The notes below the pieces were generated by a model. That model did not search any database. It was not told the DNA's origin and saw nothing but the letters and a program-made list of their open reading frames with translations. A stretch of 64,000 bases of DNA, from NCBI RefSeq assembly GCF_003967515.1, contig NZ_BIFQ01000001.1:5270001-5334000 (forward strand). Reading direction: 5' to 3'. The stretch's first letter is position 1; each line of letters starts with the position of its first letter. A program made the position numbers and the translations under genes. Shown in pieces: positions 34,302 to 42,924 of this stretch. This stretch comes from Dictyobacter aurantiacus. Its GTDB lineage: Bacteria > Chloroflexota > Ktedonobacteria > Ktedonobacterales > Ktedonobacteraceae.

Positions 34302-35759
34302 ATGCTTATATCGGATAATATAAATAGAGAGTATGGGACAGACCTGGATTGGAAGCGGACCGCCGTTACGAATTGGAGTTTGACTGAACATTCTCTCTGT
34401 GATGTCTGTAGTGCGCGCGGCGTGGAGGAGATCAGGCAGGCACTCGACGTGGCGCGCGCTCGGGGTCTTTCGATCATCGCGCATGGCGCGGGACATAGCT
34501 ATACGGACGCGGCTCTGAACGGAGGCGGTCTGCTTATCGATCTCACGACTATGCGTCGCATTCTGGCCTGGGACCCTGAGCGGGGAATCATGCGCGTCGA
34601 GCCGGGTGTGACAGTAGGTGAGGTGGCGCGTGTCGCTCTGCGGGACCGCTGGTGGCTGGCGGTTACCCCTTCCACTGCCGTGGCCACCGTCGGCGGTTGC
34701 GTCGCTATGAATGTGAACGGCAAAAATTCCTGGACGCATGGCTCCTTTGGTGAACATGTGCTGTCCCTGACAGTGCTGCTGGCCGGGGGACAACTGCTCA
34801 CCGTTTCTCCCACGCAAAACAGTGAGCTTTTTCGGGCTGTGGTAGGTAGCGCTGGCCTGCTGGGCTTTATTACCTCGATCACGCTGCAACTGAAGCGCGT
34901 TCCCTCCGACCGGGTCGAGGTCACCGTGCGGCCCGGCCGCTCATTGCGTGAACTTTTCCAGTTATTTGAGGACGAGCAGGCGGCCGACTACCTGGAAGCC
35001 TGGGTGGATGGCTTCGCCGCCGGAGGCCAGCTGGGTCGCGGGATCGTCACGGCCAGCCGCTACAGCCAGAGAGTCGTTGCTACTGCGGCTTTCCCGACAT
35101 TTCATCTCTCCGAACGATCCATGCATAGCTTAACCCATTGGGCCGGCACCCTCGGCAGACCCTTTGTTGAGGGTGGTGTACGCGGCGCGAATAGTGTAAT
35201 TTACCGGGGGAGCCGCTGGCCTGGTAGAAACAGGCCGCGTCAAATATCGCTGATGCGTTCCACTTATTATGCGCCCGCTCTGTTTACGGGTTATCGCGCG
35301 CTCCTGCCCGGTGGGAGCGAGACCTTTCAGGCCTTTGTCCCGGCCGCTGAGGCCGAAGCCCTCTTCGCCGAAATTCTTCGTCGGTCACAGGAGCACAAGT
35401 ACGATCCCCTCTGGTGCATCATCAAGCGGCACCGCCGGGACCCTTTCCTGCTCGGCTACCAGGTAGATGGTTTCTCGCTGGAAGTCAATTACCGGTTGCC
35501 CGTACGGGTACATGGGTTGCGCCAGCTGTTACGGGAATTGATGGAGCAGGTGATCGCGGCCGGTGGTCGCTTCTACCTGGCCAAAGATGCGCTGCTTACC
35601 CCTGTCCTCTATCGGCGTAGCGTCGGTGAGGCCGCCGTCGCGGCATTTCTCGATCTTAAGCAGCGCTACGATCCAGAAAGGCTGCTGCAGTCGAACCTCT
35701 ATCGGCGCGTCTTCCAGCCATCTCCACAACAACCAGGAGAGCACGATGCGAAACGATGA
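34302..35759 (+). CDS. FAD-binding oxidase, DprE1-like
   Basis: A flavoprotein of about 485 residues of the vanillyl-alcohol-oxidase/PCMH type. The FAD domain is clear: LSIIAHGAGHSYTDAALNGGGLLIDLTTM, MRVEPGVTVGEVARVA, TVGGCVAMNVNGKNSWTHGSFGEHVLSL. The C-terminal half (IIKRHRRDPFLLGYQVDGFSLEVNYRLPV and FYLAKDALLTP) is like DprE1, which oxidises decaprenylphosphoryl ribose, or like aldonolactone oxidases. The partner reductase DprE2 is not adjacent, so the substrate is open. ATG 34302 is preferred; GTG 34287 is in frame. It is followed 68 bp later by a glycoside hydrolase-like gene. Confidence 0.87.
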   Translation: MLISDNINREYGTDLDWKRTAVTNWSLTEHSLCDVCSARGVEEIRQALDVARARGLSIIAHGAGHSYTDAALNGGGLLIDLTTMRRILAWDPERGIMRVEPGVTVGEVARVALRDRWWLAVTPSTAVATVGGCVAMNVNGKNSWTHGSFGEHVLSLTVLLAGGQLLTVSPTQNSELFRAVVGSAGLLGFITSITLQLKRVPSDRVEVTVRPGRSLRELFQLFEDEQAADYLEAWVDGFAAGGQLGRGIVTASRYSQRVVATAAFPTFHLSERSMHSLTHWAGTLGRPFVEGGVRGANSVIYRGSRWPGRNRPRQISLMRSTYYAPALFTGYRALLPGGSETFQAFVPAAEAEALFAEILRRSQEHKYDPLWCIIKRHRRDPFLLGYQVDGFSLEVNYRLPVRVHGLRQLLRELMEQVIAAGGRFYLAKDALLTPVLYRRSVGEAAVAAFLDLKQRYDPERLLQSNLYRRVFQPSPQQPGEHDAKR

Positions 35760-35827
35760 AGCTTTTTGTATACTTTGAGCAGGTCGACACATATACTGAA
35801 TCGATCTGAGCAAAAGGAAGGTTACGC

Positions 35828-36985
35828 ATGGAAGAGAGAACGCGTCAGATGTCGCGTCTGCGCTCGGGTGCCGCTGAGGTGGGCAGGCACGTGACGGAGC
35901 TGCGCTGGCGGCCGCAGCAGCAGCCCCTGACGGATGCCTGGCGGTACCTGCCCATCGTTCCCCGTGGCTCAACGCTATTGGGCATCAGCTATCGCACGCC
36001 CCAGGTGGAGACGCTGGGGCTGGATGCGCGTGCCACCCTGCAAGAGCTGCTCGCCTATCCCTTTCAGCTCATTCGCCTGGGAGCTTATTGGAATCGCATC
36101 GAGCAGGCGCCGCGCGCCTTCTCATTCGATGAGCTCGACTGGCAGGTGGATGCAGCCGAGCAAGCTGGCAAGCAGATCATTCTGTGCGTGGGCCCGCTCA
36201 AAACCTTTAGCTATCCCGAATTCTTTGTGCCGCAGCATCAGCTGCGTCATCCCCTGCCCGAACATACCTTGATCAGGCCGGAAGCCTATGACGCGCTGCT
36301 GGAGGCGGCGATCGACTTTATGGCGCGCGTCGTCGAGCGCTACAAACAGCGCCATGCTATCGTGGCCTGGCAGCTTGAGCACGAGGCCGTTGACCCGTTG
36401 GGTGTCGAGCACAGCTGGCGCCTGTCCGTGGATTTTGTGGCGCGCGAGTTTGAGGCCTTGAGAGAGGCCGACCCGAGCAGGCCAATTATGATGAACGGCT
36501 TCCTGCCGACCTCTCTGCTGGTAGGACTCTCCCAGTGGTGGCGCACGCGGGACCAGGGTGATTCGCTGGCGGTGGCGCGGCGGCTGGCCGACATTGTCGG
36601 CATCGACTACTATCCACGCCACGCCCTGCTATCGCTTGGGTCCAGAGCCCTGTACCTGGATGGTAGCCAGAGCCTCTGGTCGCGGCGCAGGCGTCAGCGC
36701 CTGTTCGCCTCGCTGCGCGTCCGGCGGCAGCGGCCGATGATCGCCGAGGGGCAGGCCGAACCATGGGAGAGCGTGACGACCGCGCCCAACCCCTCCGAAC
36801 AGGGCATGTATAGCTGTCCTCCCGAGCAAGTCATCATCAACTACAACACCTGCCTGGGCTGGTCGCGGCCAGAGCTCCCCCTCTACGCCTACCTGTTCTG
36901 GGGCGCGGAGTACTGGATGCTGCGCCAGAGGAGCGCGGACGCCAGCTATCTCCAATCCTTCGCGCGCATCCTCGATCAGTCCTGA
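35828..36985 (+). CDS. Clan GH-A-like glycoside hydrolase
   Basis: A 385-residue TIM-barrel-type protein with no signal peptide. Segments fit GH5/GH42-like enzymes: LGISYRTPQVETLGLDARATLQELL, FQLIRLGAYWNRIEQAPRAFSFDELDWQVD, a candidate acid/base Glu in IVAWQLEHEAVDP (after strand 4) and a candidate nucleophile in MIAEGQAEPW (after strand 7). The usual N before the acid/base is His, so the activity may differ. AAGGAAGG gives a good start. It may act with the preceding oxidase in glycan metabolism, but this is only suggested by position. Confidence 0.75.
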   Translation: MEERTRQMSRLRSGAAEVGRHVTELRWRPQQQPLTDAWRYLPIVPRGSTLLGISYRTPQVETLGLDARATLQELLAYPFQLIRLGAYWNRIEQAPRAFSFDELDWQVDAAEQAGKQIILCVGPLKTFSYPEFFVPQHQLRHPLPEHTLIRPEAYDALLEAAIDFMARVVERYKQRHAIVAWQLEHEAVDPLGVEHSWRLSVDFVAREFEALREADPSRPIMMNGFLPTSLLVGLSQWWRTRDQGDSLAVARRLADIVGIDYYPRHALLSLGSRALYLDGSQSLWSRRRRQRLFASLRVRRQRPMIAEGQAEPWESVTTAPNPSEQGMYSCPPEQVIINYNTCLGWSRPELPLYAYLFWGAEYWMLRQRSADASYLQSFARILDQS

Positions 36986-37033
36986 CTGGTCTAGTTGTTG
37001 AAAGCCCTCGTATTAAGATCATAGTATCGCTGC

Positions 37034-37891
37034 TTAGGGGATTGTCATGTTGAGCTGGCTCAGTTGCTCGGGATCGGAGATCACATTGATCTCGCTGATC
37101 CTGTCATGTTTGAAGGTGAGGTTGATCGCGAGCTGCAGGTGACCGTGGGGCGCTACCACGATCGCCACGGCCCCGTTGATGAGCGCCGCCTGCGCCTCCC
37201 GGGCACGTCCCGAGAACTGCTCGGCCACGGCGGCGGCTCCACGCACCAGCATGGAGGCGCCCGCGTAGCTGGAGCGGAACACGACCTCGGGATCGAGCAT
37301 CGAGAGGAGCGCTTCAAAGTCGCCCGAGCGCGAGGCCGCCAGGAAGGCCTCGACGGCTTCACGCTGGCGCATGCGCGTGACGTCGGGGATCGTCTCGGTC
37401 CCCTGCACCCGGCGGCGCGCGCGACTGGCCAGCTGCCGCGTCGCCGCCGGCGTACGCTCCACGAGCGGCGCGATCTCCTCAAAGGGCATGCCAAAGATAT
37501 CGTGCAGTACGAAGGCCAGACGCTCGGCGGGATTGAGGGTTGCCAGCACCACCAGCAGCGCTTGCCCGACCGCATCGGCCAGCAGCGCCTCACCCTCGGG
37601 ATCGATCTCCTCATCAGTGCTGCCGCTCGGATCTGAGACCCGCGCGTCCAGAGACTCCTCGCGCCGCGACTCGCGTGAGCGCAGCATATCGAGGCAGATG
37701 CGCGCCACCACCCGCGTCAGCCAGCCTCCCAGGTTCACGACCTCGCTCGTATCCGAGCGGCTGAAGTGCAGCCACGCCTCCTGCACGGCGTCGTCCGCCT
37801 CGCTCAAGGAGCCAAGCATGCGATAGGCCACCGCCCTCAGGTGGCTGCGGTACGATTCAAAATGCTGCGCCTGCCATTCGTGTCTATCCAT
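37034..37891 (-). CDS. ECF41-type sigma factor (SigJ-like)
   Basis: A 285-residue sigma-70 family protein. Sigma region 2 (YRSHLRAVAYRMLGSLSEADDAVQEAWLHF, then NLGGWLTRVVARICLDMLRSR) and region 4 (LNPAERLAFVLHDIFGMPFEEIAPLVERTPAATRQLASRARRRV) are followed by a SnoaL-like domain at residues 170-285. It ends near DPEQLSQL, the position of the DPxKL-type motif of ECF41. In this group the C-terminal domain replaces an anti-sigma factor and tunes activity. The usual partner oxidoreductase is not adjacent; the genes beside it are a hydrolase and a PadR operon. Confidence 0.92.
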   Translation of the reverse strand: MDRHEWQAQHFESYRSHLRAVAYRMLGSLSEADDAVQEAWLHFSRSDTSEVVNLGGWLTRVVARICLDMLRSRESRREESLDARVSDPSGSTDEEIDPEGEALLADAVGQALLVVLATLNPAERLAFVLHDIFGMPFEEIAPLVERTPAATRQLASRARRRVQGTETIPDVTRMRQREAVEAFLAASRSGDFEALLSMLDPEVVFRSSYAGASMLVRGAAAVAEQFSGRAREAQAALINGAVAIVVAPHGHLQLAINLTFKHDRISEINVISDPEQLSQLNMTIP

Positions 37892-38050
37892 CGCTCACAT
37901 TCTCTCTTTCTGTTCCTTCCATATACAACTCTGACGGATTAAATTCAGGCGATGTGACACGTAATCACCCCGGATTGGACCATTTTTCTTGTCACCTTGC
38001 CTGCTACCTGGCACAAATTGCAGCTATCCAACTCTCACTCACAGCGAGGC

Positions 38051-38094
38051 TTGACATTTAATATATCTGTATGCTATATATCACTTAGATATAT
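38051..38094 (+). promoter_or_regulatory. Promoter and operator of the PadR-DUF4188 operon
   Basis: TTGACA (38051-38056) and TATATA (38075-38080) are 18 bp apart. The palindrome ATATATC-ACTTA-GATATAT (38076-38094) covers the -10 region and start point, as expected for PadR autoregulation. AAGGAGAT follows before the ATG. Confidence 0.7.
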
Positions 38095-38110
38095 ATCAAG
38101 GAGATATAGA

Positions 38111-38680
38111 ATGCCAAAGGAAAACAAGAGCAGGTATGCCTTGATGGGGCTTCTGAGCGTCTGCCCCGGTTCAGGCTACGATATCAAGAAGTTTATGGAG
38201 GGGAGCACCAGCAACTTCTGGAATGAGAGCTACGGTCAGATCTATCCGATGCTCAAGAGGCTGGTGGATGAGGGGCTGGCTGTCAGCCGGGCCGAGAAGC
38301 AGGAGGGCAGGCCTGATCGCTATGTCTATACCCTGACCGAGCCTGGCCAGCAAGAGCTGCAGCGCTGGCTGCTGGAGCCGGTTGAGGAGGCGCCGGAGCG
38401 TAATGAGCTGCTGCTAAAGCTGTTCTTTGGTCAGCATGTTGGCATCCCTGACAATATCGAGCATGTGCGGCGCTTTCGGCAGCTGAATGTCGAGCTATTG
38501 GAGAAATATCGAGCCATTGAAGCTCATCTCAAAGATATCTGTAAGGACCAGCAGGAATCGGCATACGCGTTGATCACGGTGCGTTACGGCATCCATCGCT
38601 GCCTGGCCCTGCTGAACTGGTGCGACGAAACATTGCAGACTTTGCAAACACTCGTGGAGATTGATGCGGCGCGCGATTAG
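38111..38680 (+). CDS. PadR-family transcriptional regulator
   Basis: A 189-residue protein with an N-terminal winged helix (SRYALMGLLSVCPGSGYDIKKFMEGSTSNFWNESYGQIYPMLKRLVDEGL, then RPDRYVYTLTEPGQQELQRWL) and a long helical C-terminal domain (Vir_act_alpha_C type) for dimerisation. ATG 38111 has AAGGAGAT upstream and the conserved domain starts there. It is the first gene of an operon with DUF4188, a pairing seen often in soil bacteria. It probably represses its own operon through the palindrome at 38076-38094. Confidence 0.93.
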   Translation: MPKENKSRYALMGLLSVCPGSGYDIKKFMEGSTSNFWNESYGQIYPMLKRLVDEGLAVSRAEKQEGRPDRYVYTLTEPGQQELQRWLLEPVEEAPERNELLLKLFFGQHVGIPDNIEHVRRFRQLNVELLEKYRAIEAHLKDICKDQQESAYALITVRYGIHRCLALLNWCDETLQTLQTLVEIDAARD

Positions 38681-38703
38681 TGCCGCCCAGAGAGGATTTG
38701 ACG

Positions 38704-39228
38704 ATGGCGACTGTTATCCCAGGACGTTTTACGGCTCAGGCTGATCAGCCATTCGTGGTGTTCCTGATCGGCATGCGTATCAATAAATTTCTGGCGTTTG
38801 GCAAATGGGTTCCGACCGTGTTAGCTATGGGGCCGATGATGAGCAGCCTCTATGCGCATCCTGAGAGCGGCTTTTTAGGGGCTCAGAACTACTTCAACCT
38901 GCGTGGGGCGATGCTGATCCAGTACTGGCGCTCCTTCGAGGACCTGGAGCGCTTCGCGCGCTCCAGGGAGGAGCCGCACCTGCGCGCCTGGCAGCGCTTC
39001 AATAAAGCGATCGGCATTGATGGCAGCGTCGGCATCTGGCACGAGACCTACATGGTCGAGGCCGGAAAATATGAGGCCGTCTACGGCAACATGCCCGTCT
39101 TCGGTCTGGCCGCCGCCACCCAGCACGTCCCCGCCGTCGGACGCCGCGAGACGGCGCGCCGCCGTCTGGGGGGCGCAAACGAGCCCGCCGTCGTCACCCC
39201 TGCCCAACTCTCGAACGACATGCCGTAG
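38704..39228 (+). CDS. DUF4188 protein (monooxygenase-like alpha/beta barrel)
   Basis: A 174-residue protein matching DUF4188: VIPGRFTAQADQPFVVFLIGMRINKFLAFGKWVPTVLAMGPMM, then GFLGAQNYFNLRGAMLIQYWRSFEDLERFARS and the GIWHETYMV motif. The fold is expected to be a dimeric alpha/beta barrel related to ABM or haem-containing aldoxime dehydratase-like proteins; the reaction is unknown. AGAGGA seven bases before ATG 38704. It starts 23 bp after the PadR gene. The stop TAG is the head of a degenerate REP-like repeat. Confidence 0.9.
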   Translation: MATVIPGRFTAQADQPFVVFLIGMRINKFLAFGKWVPTVLAMGPMMSSLYAHPESGFLGAQNYFNLRGAMLIQYWRSFEDLERFARSREEPHLRAWQRFNKAIGIDGSVGIWHETYMVEAGKYEAVYGNMPVFGLAAATQHVPAVGRRETARRRLGGANEPAVVTPAQLSNDMP

Positions 39229-39248
39229 GTGTCGGGCTCGCCCCAGCT
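39224..39248 (+). repeat. Degenerate REP-like hairpin supplying a stop codon
   Basis: GTAGGT head at 39225-39230, then GTCGGG-CTCGC-CCCAGC with one stem mismatch. Its TAG (39226-39228) is the stop codon of the DUF4188 gene. Confidence 0.65.
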
Positions 39249-39330
39249 TTGCCGCCCCCTGCCCCCACGACACCGCTTCTCGTGGCTTCCCAGGCCGACC
39301 CATGTGAGTCGGTTGGGAGGCCAGAAGCGG

Positions 39331-40446
39331 TTATGGTGCAATCCCAAGCAGCTCGCGACAATCCCACTCGCGAAACGCCGTGACCAGGCACTGCATTTTG
39401 GGCCACCAGTAGGAGCGTTGGGAGCCGTCCGAGCCGTCCTGCACAGGCATGAGCAACCAGAAGACCAGGCCGTGCCGGTAGTCGAGCAGCAGGTCGTCCC
39501 AGCTATAGTGATTGACGCCATGGGAGTGCAGACCCGCGAGATAGCGGCGCAGGATGCGCTGTTCGCGCTGGTCCTGCTGGCGCTGCTCTGAGGTCCAGAA
39601 CGCCGCGCACAGGTTGGCGAGATCATACGCCCCAAGGTCAAAGCTCGGCGACTGCCAGTCCAGCAGATAGGTGGGCCCGCTGGCGTCGTTCTTGGGAGTA
39701 AGGTAGTTGGCGAAGTAGGCATCGCCATGCACGAGCGTGATCTGCGTGCCAGCGCGGAAGCGGGGCTCCAGATAACGCTCCCAGTGCGCGGGAAGCGCCT
39801 GCAGAACGCTTTCGTACAGCTCGCGGACATCGCCGGGAATCCAGTCTGGATTGTTGGCCAGCAGGTTACGCCAGGAACGCTGGCGCCGCTGATGATATTG
39901 CTCAAAGCGTTCCCGGTTACGCGACCAGTAGCCGACCTCGAACGTGTTGGTCGCCAGCAACGGATGCTCCCACCAGTAGGCGTGCAGCCGCGCCAGCGTA
40001 TCAACCACCTGTTCGATCGCCTGCTGTGAGGGGACGCCCTCCACGATGCCGATCTGCTGATCGCGCGTCACGGGGGGCGCATGCGTCTCCGATAGATCCT
40101 CGAACAGCAGATACGAGTCGCCGCTGTCCTTATCTCTGGCCGCCGCGTAGCAGGGGATGGTCACATTCGGATGATCTGGGAGTTGCGCCACACAGTTATA
40201 AAAGGTGACCTCGTCGAAGCCATCCTGGTGCGCGTTGCGCTTGATAACGACGTGGCCTGGCGCGGTGGGTGGCGCCTCGCTGGAATAGCGCAGGACGAGG
40301 CGATGGGTCTGTGAATTAAAGGCCCCCGTATCCCGCTGCTCGAATGAGATCACCTCGCCCTGTGGGAGGACGCCGGACTGGCGCAGGACGTCCGTCAGCC
40401 ACCGAGCGCTGATCTGTTCGCCGGGATCGATATAGCTGCCAGTCAT
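39331..40446 (-). CDS. APH-like small-molecule phosphotransferase
   Basis: A 371-residue kinase-like protein of the aminoglycoside-phosphotransferase/ecdysteroid-kinase type. Nucleotide lobe Lys in GHVVIKRNAHQDG, hinge SYLLFEDLSET, catalytic HGD-x4-N in LVHGDAYFANYL, and the metal-binding Asp in YLLDWQSPSFDLGAYDLA. The substrate may be a choline-, sugar- or drug-like hydroxyl compound. AAAGGA precedes the ATG. It is a single gene after a strong terminator. A 308-codon frame inside it on the same strand is a shadow. Confidence 0.9.
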   Translation of the reverse strand: MTGSYIDPGEQISARWLTDVLRQSGVLPQGEVISFEQRDTGAFNSQTHRLVLRYSSEAPPTAPGHVVIKRNAHQDGFDEVTFYNCVAQLPDHPNVTIPCYAAARDKDSGDSYLLFEDLSETHAPPVTRDQQIGIVEGVPSQQAIEQVVDTLARLHAYWWEHPLLATNTFEVGYWSRNRERFEQYHQRRQRSWRNLLANNPDWIPGDVRELYESVLQALPAHWERYLEPRFRAGTQITLVHGDAYFANYLTPKNDASGPTYLLDWQSPSFDLGAYDLANLCAAFWTSEQRQQDQREQRILRRYLAGLHSHGVNHYSWDDLLLDYRHGLVFWLLMPVQDGSDGSQRSYWWPKMQCLVTAFREWDCRELLGIAP

Positions 40447-40466
40447 GCTGATATCCTTTCTTCACG

Positions 40467-40540
40467 CTCTGAAAAGTGAGCATGCGCGTGTTGTGGCAAC
40501 CTTGAGGTCGCCACAACACGCGCATGCTCACTTTTCAGAG
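40467..40540. terminator. Perfect 31-bp hairpin terminator
   Basis: Arms 40467-40497 and 40510-40540 are fully complementary, with a 12-nt loop and an AAAAG/CTTTT foot. It lies just downstream of the PYGQ-repeat gene on the minus strand and ahead of the phosphotransferase gene. Confidence 0.75.
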
Positions 40541-40552
40541 GGCTCCATTCCC

Positions 40553-41209
40553 TTATTGCTGGGGATATGGATGCGACGGCTGACCATAAGGTGCCTGCGG
40601 CTGCGCATAGCCTCCGTTATTTGGCTGGCCATAGGGGTTCTGCCCGTAGGGAGCCTGGCCATAATTCGCGCCCGACTGAGCCTGCGGCTGGCCATAGTTC
40701 ATGCCAGATGGGGCCGATGGCTGGCCATAGGGGTTCTGCCCGTAGGGAGCCTGGCCATAATTCGCGCCTGACTGAGCCTGCGGCTGACCATAAGGAGCCT
40801 GGCCATAGTTTGCACCCGACTGAGCCTGCGGCTGGTTGTAAGGGTTGGATGGTTGCTGCTGCTGAGCGGGATACTGCCCGTAGGGAGCCTGGTTGTAAGG
40901 GCTGGCTGGCTGCTGCTGAGCGGGATACTGCCCATAAGCGTTGGCCGGCTGGGAGGGATAGGACGGCTGCCCATACTGGCCCAGCGTTTGTGGCTGTCCG
41001 AAGGCTGCGCTGCTGACCTTCGACACAGGACCCGTTTTAAAAATACCGAGTCCAAGCAGGAAGAGTCCGAAGGCCAGCACAAGTAGGCCCAGCCACACAT
41101 TGCTAAAGCACGCCAGCAGTCCAAGTAAAGCGAGAATGGAGCCGGTAACGATGCGGCCAACCTTTGGACCCAGGAAACGATAGATTAACCAGGAAACTAA
41201 ACGAAACAT
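40553..41209 (-). CDS. Two-helix membrane protein with PYGQ-rich repeat tail
   Basis: A 218-residue protein. Residues 1-60 hold two membrane helices (VGRIVTGSILALLGLLACFS and VWLGLLVLAFGLFLLGLGIF). The C-terminal 150 residues are a low-complexity tail of Pro, Tyr, Gly, Gln and Asn with repeated units such as QSGANYGQAPYGQ and NPYGQP. Such tails are disordered and may promote self-association at the membrane. AAGGAAAAAGC gives a good start. Near-identical DNA repeats in 40615-40830 point to recent repeat expansion. No homologous family of known function was recognised. Confidence 0.8.
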   Translation of the reverse strand: MFRLVSWLIYRFLGPKVGRIVTGSILALLGLLACFSNVWLGLLVLAFGLFLLGLGIFKTGPVSKVSSAAFGQPQTLGQYGQPSYPSQPANAYGQYPAQQQPASPYNQAPYGQYPAQQQQPSNPYNQPQAQSGANYGQAPYGQPQAQSGANYGQAPYGQNPYGQPSAPSGMNYGQPQAQSGANYGQAPYGQNPYGQPNNGGYAQPQAPYGQPSHPYPQQ

Positions 41210-41534
41210 ACGCTTTTTCCTTCACAACGCCATACTACAAAATAAGCTGCATACAAAATGAGATGCATATAATACATCTGCAGATTTGTATTTGTATTCT
41301 GTACAGACACAGTTGATACAAAATGAGACGCAATACAAACGTACGTATAATAAGAAGCCAGGGCTATAATTTTTGCATAAATATATATAAATGCGGCGAC
41401 CCTGCTGATGTGTACAATTGTGGAGTATAACAGATGTTCATTCGGCAGGCAATACAGCATAGTACTAATGCGCATTCGTGTTTAAATGAATAAAGATTCA
41501 TCTGCTACACGGCAGGCGAAAATAGACTCATCAA
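41210..41534. other. AT-rich intergenic region
   Basis: About 325 bp of AT-rich sequence with scattered direct and inverted stretches (ATACAAAATGAGA occurs twice, near 41249 and 41318). It contains the promoter of the minus-strand PYGQ gene. No coding frame is supported. Confidence 0.4.
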
Positions 41535-41556
41535 TGCGAGGGCTGCTCGCACCTAT
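41535..41556 (-). repeat. REP-like hairpin at a GNAT stop codon
   Basis: Stem TGCGAG (41535-41540) with CTCGCA (41546-41551) around GGCTG, and an ATAGG head on the minus strand whose TAG is the stop codon of the acetyltransferase gene (41553-41555). Confidence 0.6.
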
Positions 41557-42128
41557 GCTTCTGGCAAGGGGTCGATCGGCAGGCCCATATGATAGACGTC
41601 GACGAACTGGTCGCGCACGTAGAACTCGCGGCTGACGCGTCCCTCGTGGACGAAGCCCATCCTTTCATAGAGGTGGATGGCCGCCAGGTTATCGACGCGC
41701 ACGCGCAGGTTGAGCTTGCGAATAATGCCGCTCTGCCTGGCCCAGTCGATCAGGTATGTCAGCATGCGACCGCCGATGCCCAGGTTCCAGTATTTGCGCG
41801 CGATGCTGATGCCAAACTCGCCCGCATGGCGCACGCGTGGCCGCTTGCCCGCGTTAAAGGTCAGTGTTCCCGCGATCTCGCCGGCGATCTCGGCGACCAG
41901 GTACAGGCTGGTGGGAGTCGCCGCCACCTGCTGCAGATAGGCCCGTTCCTCCTCCTCCGTCATCCCAAACTCGCCGGGACCGAAGCTAATATTCTCGCTC
42001 TCGCCTGCGATCTGCTCCACAAAGGTCAGCAGCTCCCCGGCATCCTCGGTCCGAGCCGGCCTGAGCGTCATCTGAAGATTATCCCTGAGCAGGAAGTGCT
42101 GTACGCGCTCAAAAGTGTTGCTTTGCAT
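41553..42128 (-). CDS. GNAT N-acetyltransferase
   Basis: A 191-residue acetyl-CoA-dependent transferase. The GNAT core is complete: LRPARTEDAGELLTFVEQI at the N-terminus, SLYLVAEIAGEIAGTLTF, the acetyl-CoA pyrophosphate loop ARKYWNLGIGGRMLTYLI, and NLRVRVDNLAAIHLYERMGFVHEGRVSREF, typical of the RimI/RimJ-like group. The substrate is unknown. AAAGGGG precedes the ATG. The end of the gene lies in a REP-like hairpin. It is divergent from the next GNAT gene at 42319. Confidence 0.92.
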   Translation of the reverse strand: MQSNTFERVQHFLLRDNLQMTLRPARTEDAGELLTFVEQIAGESENISFGPGEFGMTEEEERAYLQQVAATPTSLYLVAEIAGEIAGTLTFNAGKRPRVRHAGEFGISIARKYWNLGIGGRMLTYLIDWARQSGIIRKLNLRVRVDNLAAIHLYERMGFVHEGRVSREFYVRDQFVDVYHMGLPIDPLPEA

Positions 42129-42318
42129 GAATCACCCCTTTATATGTGTAGTGTGATAGAGATTATCGCATGAGCCGTGTTTGCTGGCAACTTCTCCTGC
42201 TCTACGATCACGCCCCACGTGGATCATGAGAAGAGTTGACGGCGGACGCGATTTTGTAGAGAATATTGGGACGTATTTATACAGGTGAGCAATCATGGCT
42301 CATTGAAAGGAAGTCGAT

Positions 42319-42861
42319 TTGTCTTCTCCATATACTCTACGACCAGTCGAGGCCGGCGACTTGCCGTTCCTGTGGGATATGCTCTATGAGGCGGCTGCTG
42401 TTGATGCAACGATGCGTGAGATCGGGCGCGAACGGGCCCTGACTATGTCGGTCAACCAGAAATATCTAGCCGGCTGGGGACGCGAGGGTGATAGCGGCTG
42501 GATCGCCGTCAATGAGCGACAGGAGCCACTCGGCGCGGCCTGGTACCGACTATTCCCCGCCGGAGCGCCTGGCTACGGTTTCGTTTCTGAGTCCATCCCT
42601 GAGCTGACGATCGGTGTACATGAGCGAGCGCGCGGACTGGGTGTTGGTGGCGCCTTGTTGCAGGCTCTGCTGCGGTCGGCGCGGGAGCAGGGACGACCCG
42701 CTCTCAGCCTCTCCGTCGATCGCCGCAATCCGGCGCTGCGGCTCTACGAGCGCCACGGTTTTCGGGATGCGGGCGTCTCCCATTCCCAGGATTCGTCTGT
42801 GACACTGGTGGCCCTGTTCGTTACCGAACTCAAATTGACAGTGTTGAAGCCTCTATGCTAA
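42319..42861 (+). CDS. GNAT N-acetyltransferase
   Basis: A 180-residue GNAT protein. Core: YTLRPVEAGDLPFLWDMLYEA, WIAVNERQEPLGAAWYRLF, the acetyl-CoA loop ERARGLGVGGALLQALL, and LSVDRRNPALRLYERHGFRDAG. It starts with TTG at 42319, preceded by AAAGGAAG at a good distance. The substrate is unknown. It lies 63 bp ahead of the MalT-type regulator and may share its transcript. Confidence 0.9.
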   Translation: MSSPYTLRPVEAGDLPFLWDMLYEAAAVDATMREIGRERALTMSVNQKYLAGWGREGDSGWIAVNERQEPLGAAWYRLFPAGAPGYGFVSESIPELTIGVHERARGLGVGGALLQALLRSAREQGRPALSLSVDRRNPALRLYERHGFRDAGVSHSQDSSVTLVALFVTELKLTVLKPLC

Positions 42862-42924
42862 AGTAGCTTTATCACTGATCGAGCATTAGTATGTATGAGG
42901 GCTGGCTATAAATGAGAGGTATCT

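Noticed and set aside
39081..40004. 308-codon minus-strand frame
   Set aside because: Overlaps the APH-like gene in another frame on the same strand; only the other frame has the HGDxxxxN and DW motifs.
41197..41475. 92-codon minus-strand frame
   Set aside because: AT-rich, aromatic and Cys-rich translation of a promoter region, no ribosome site.
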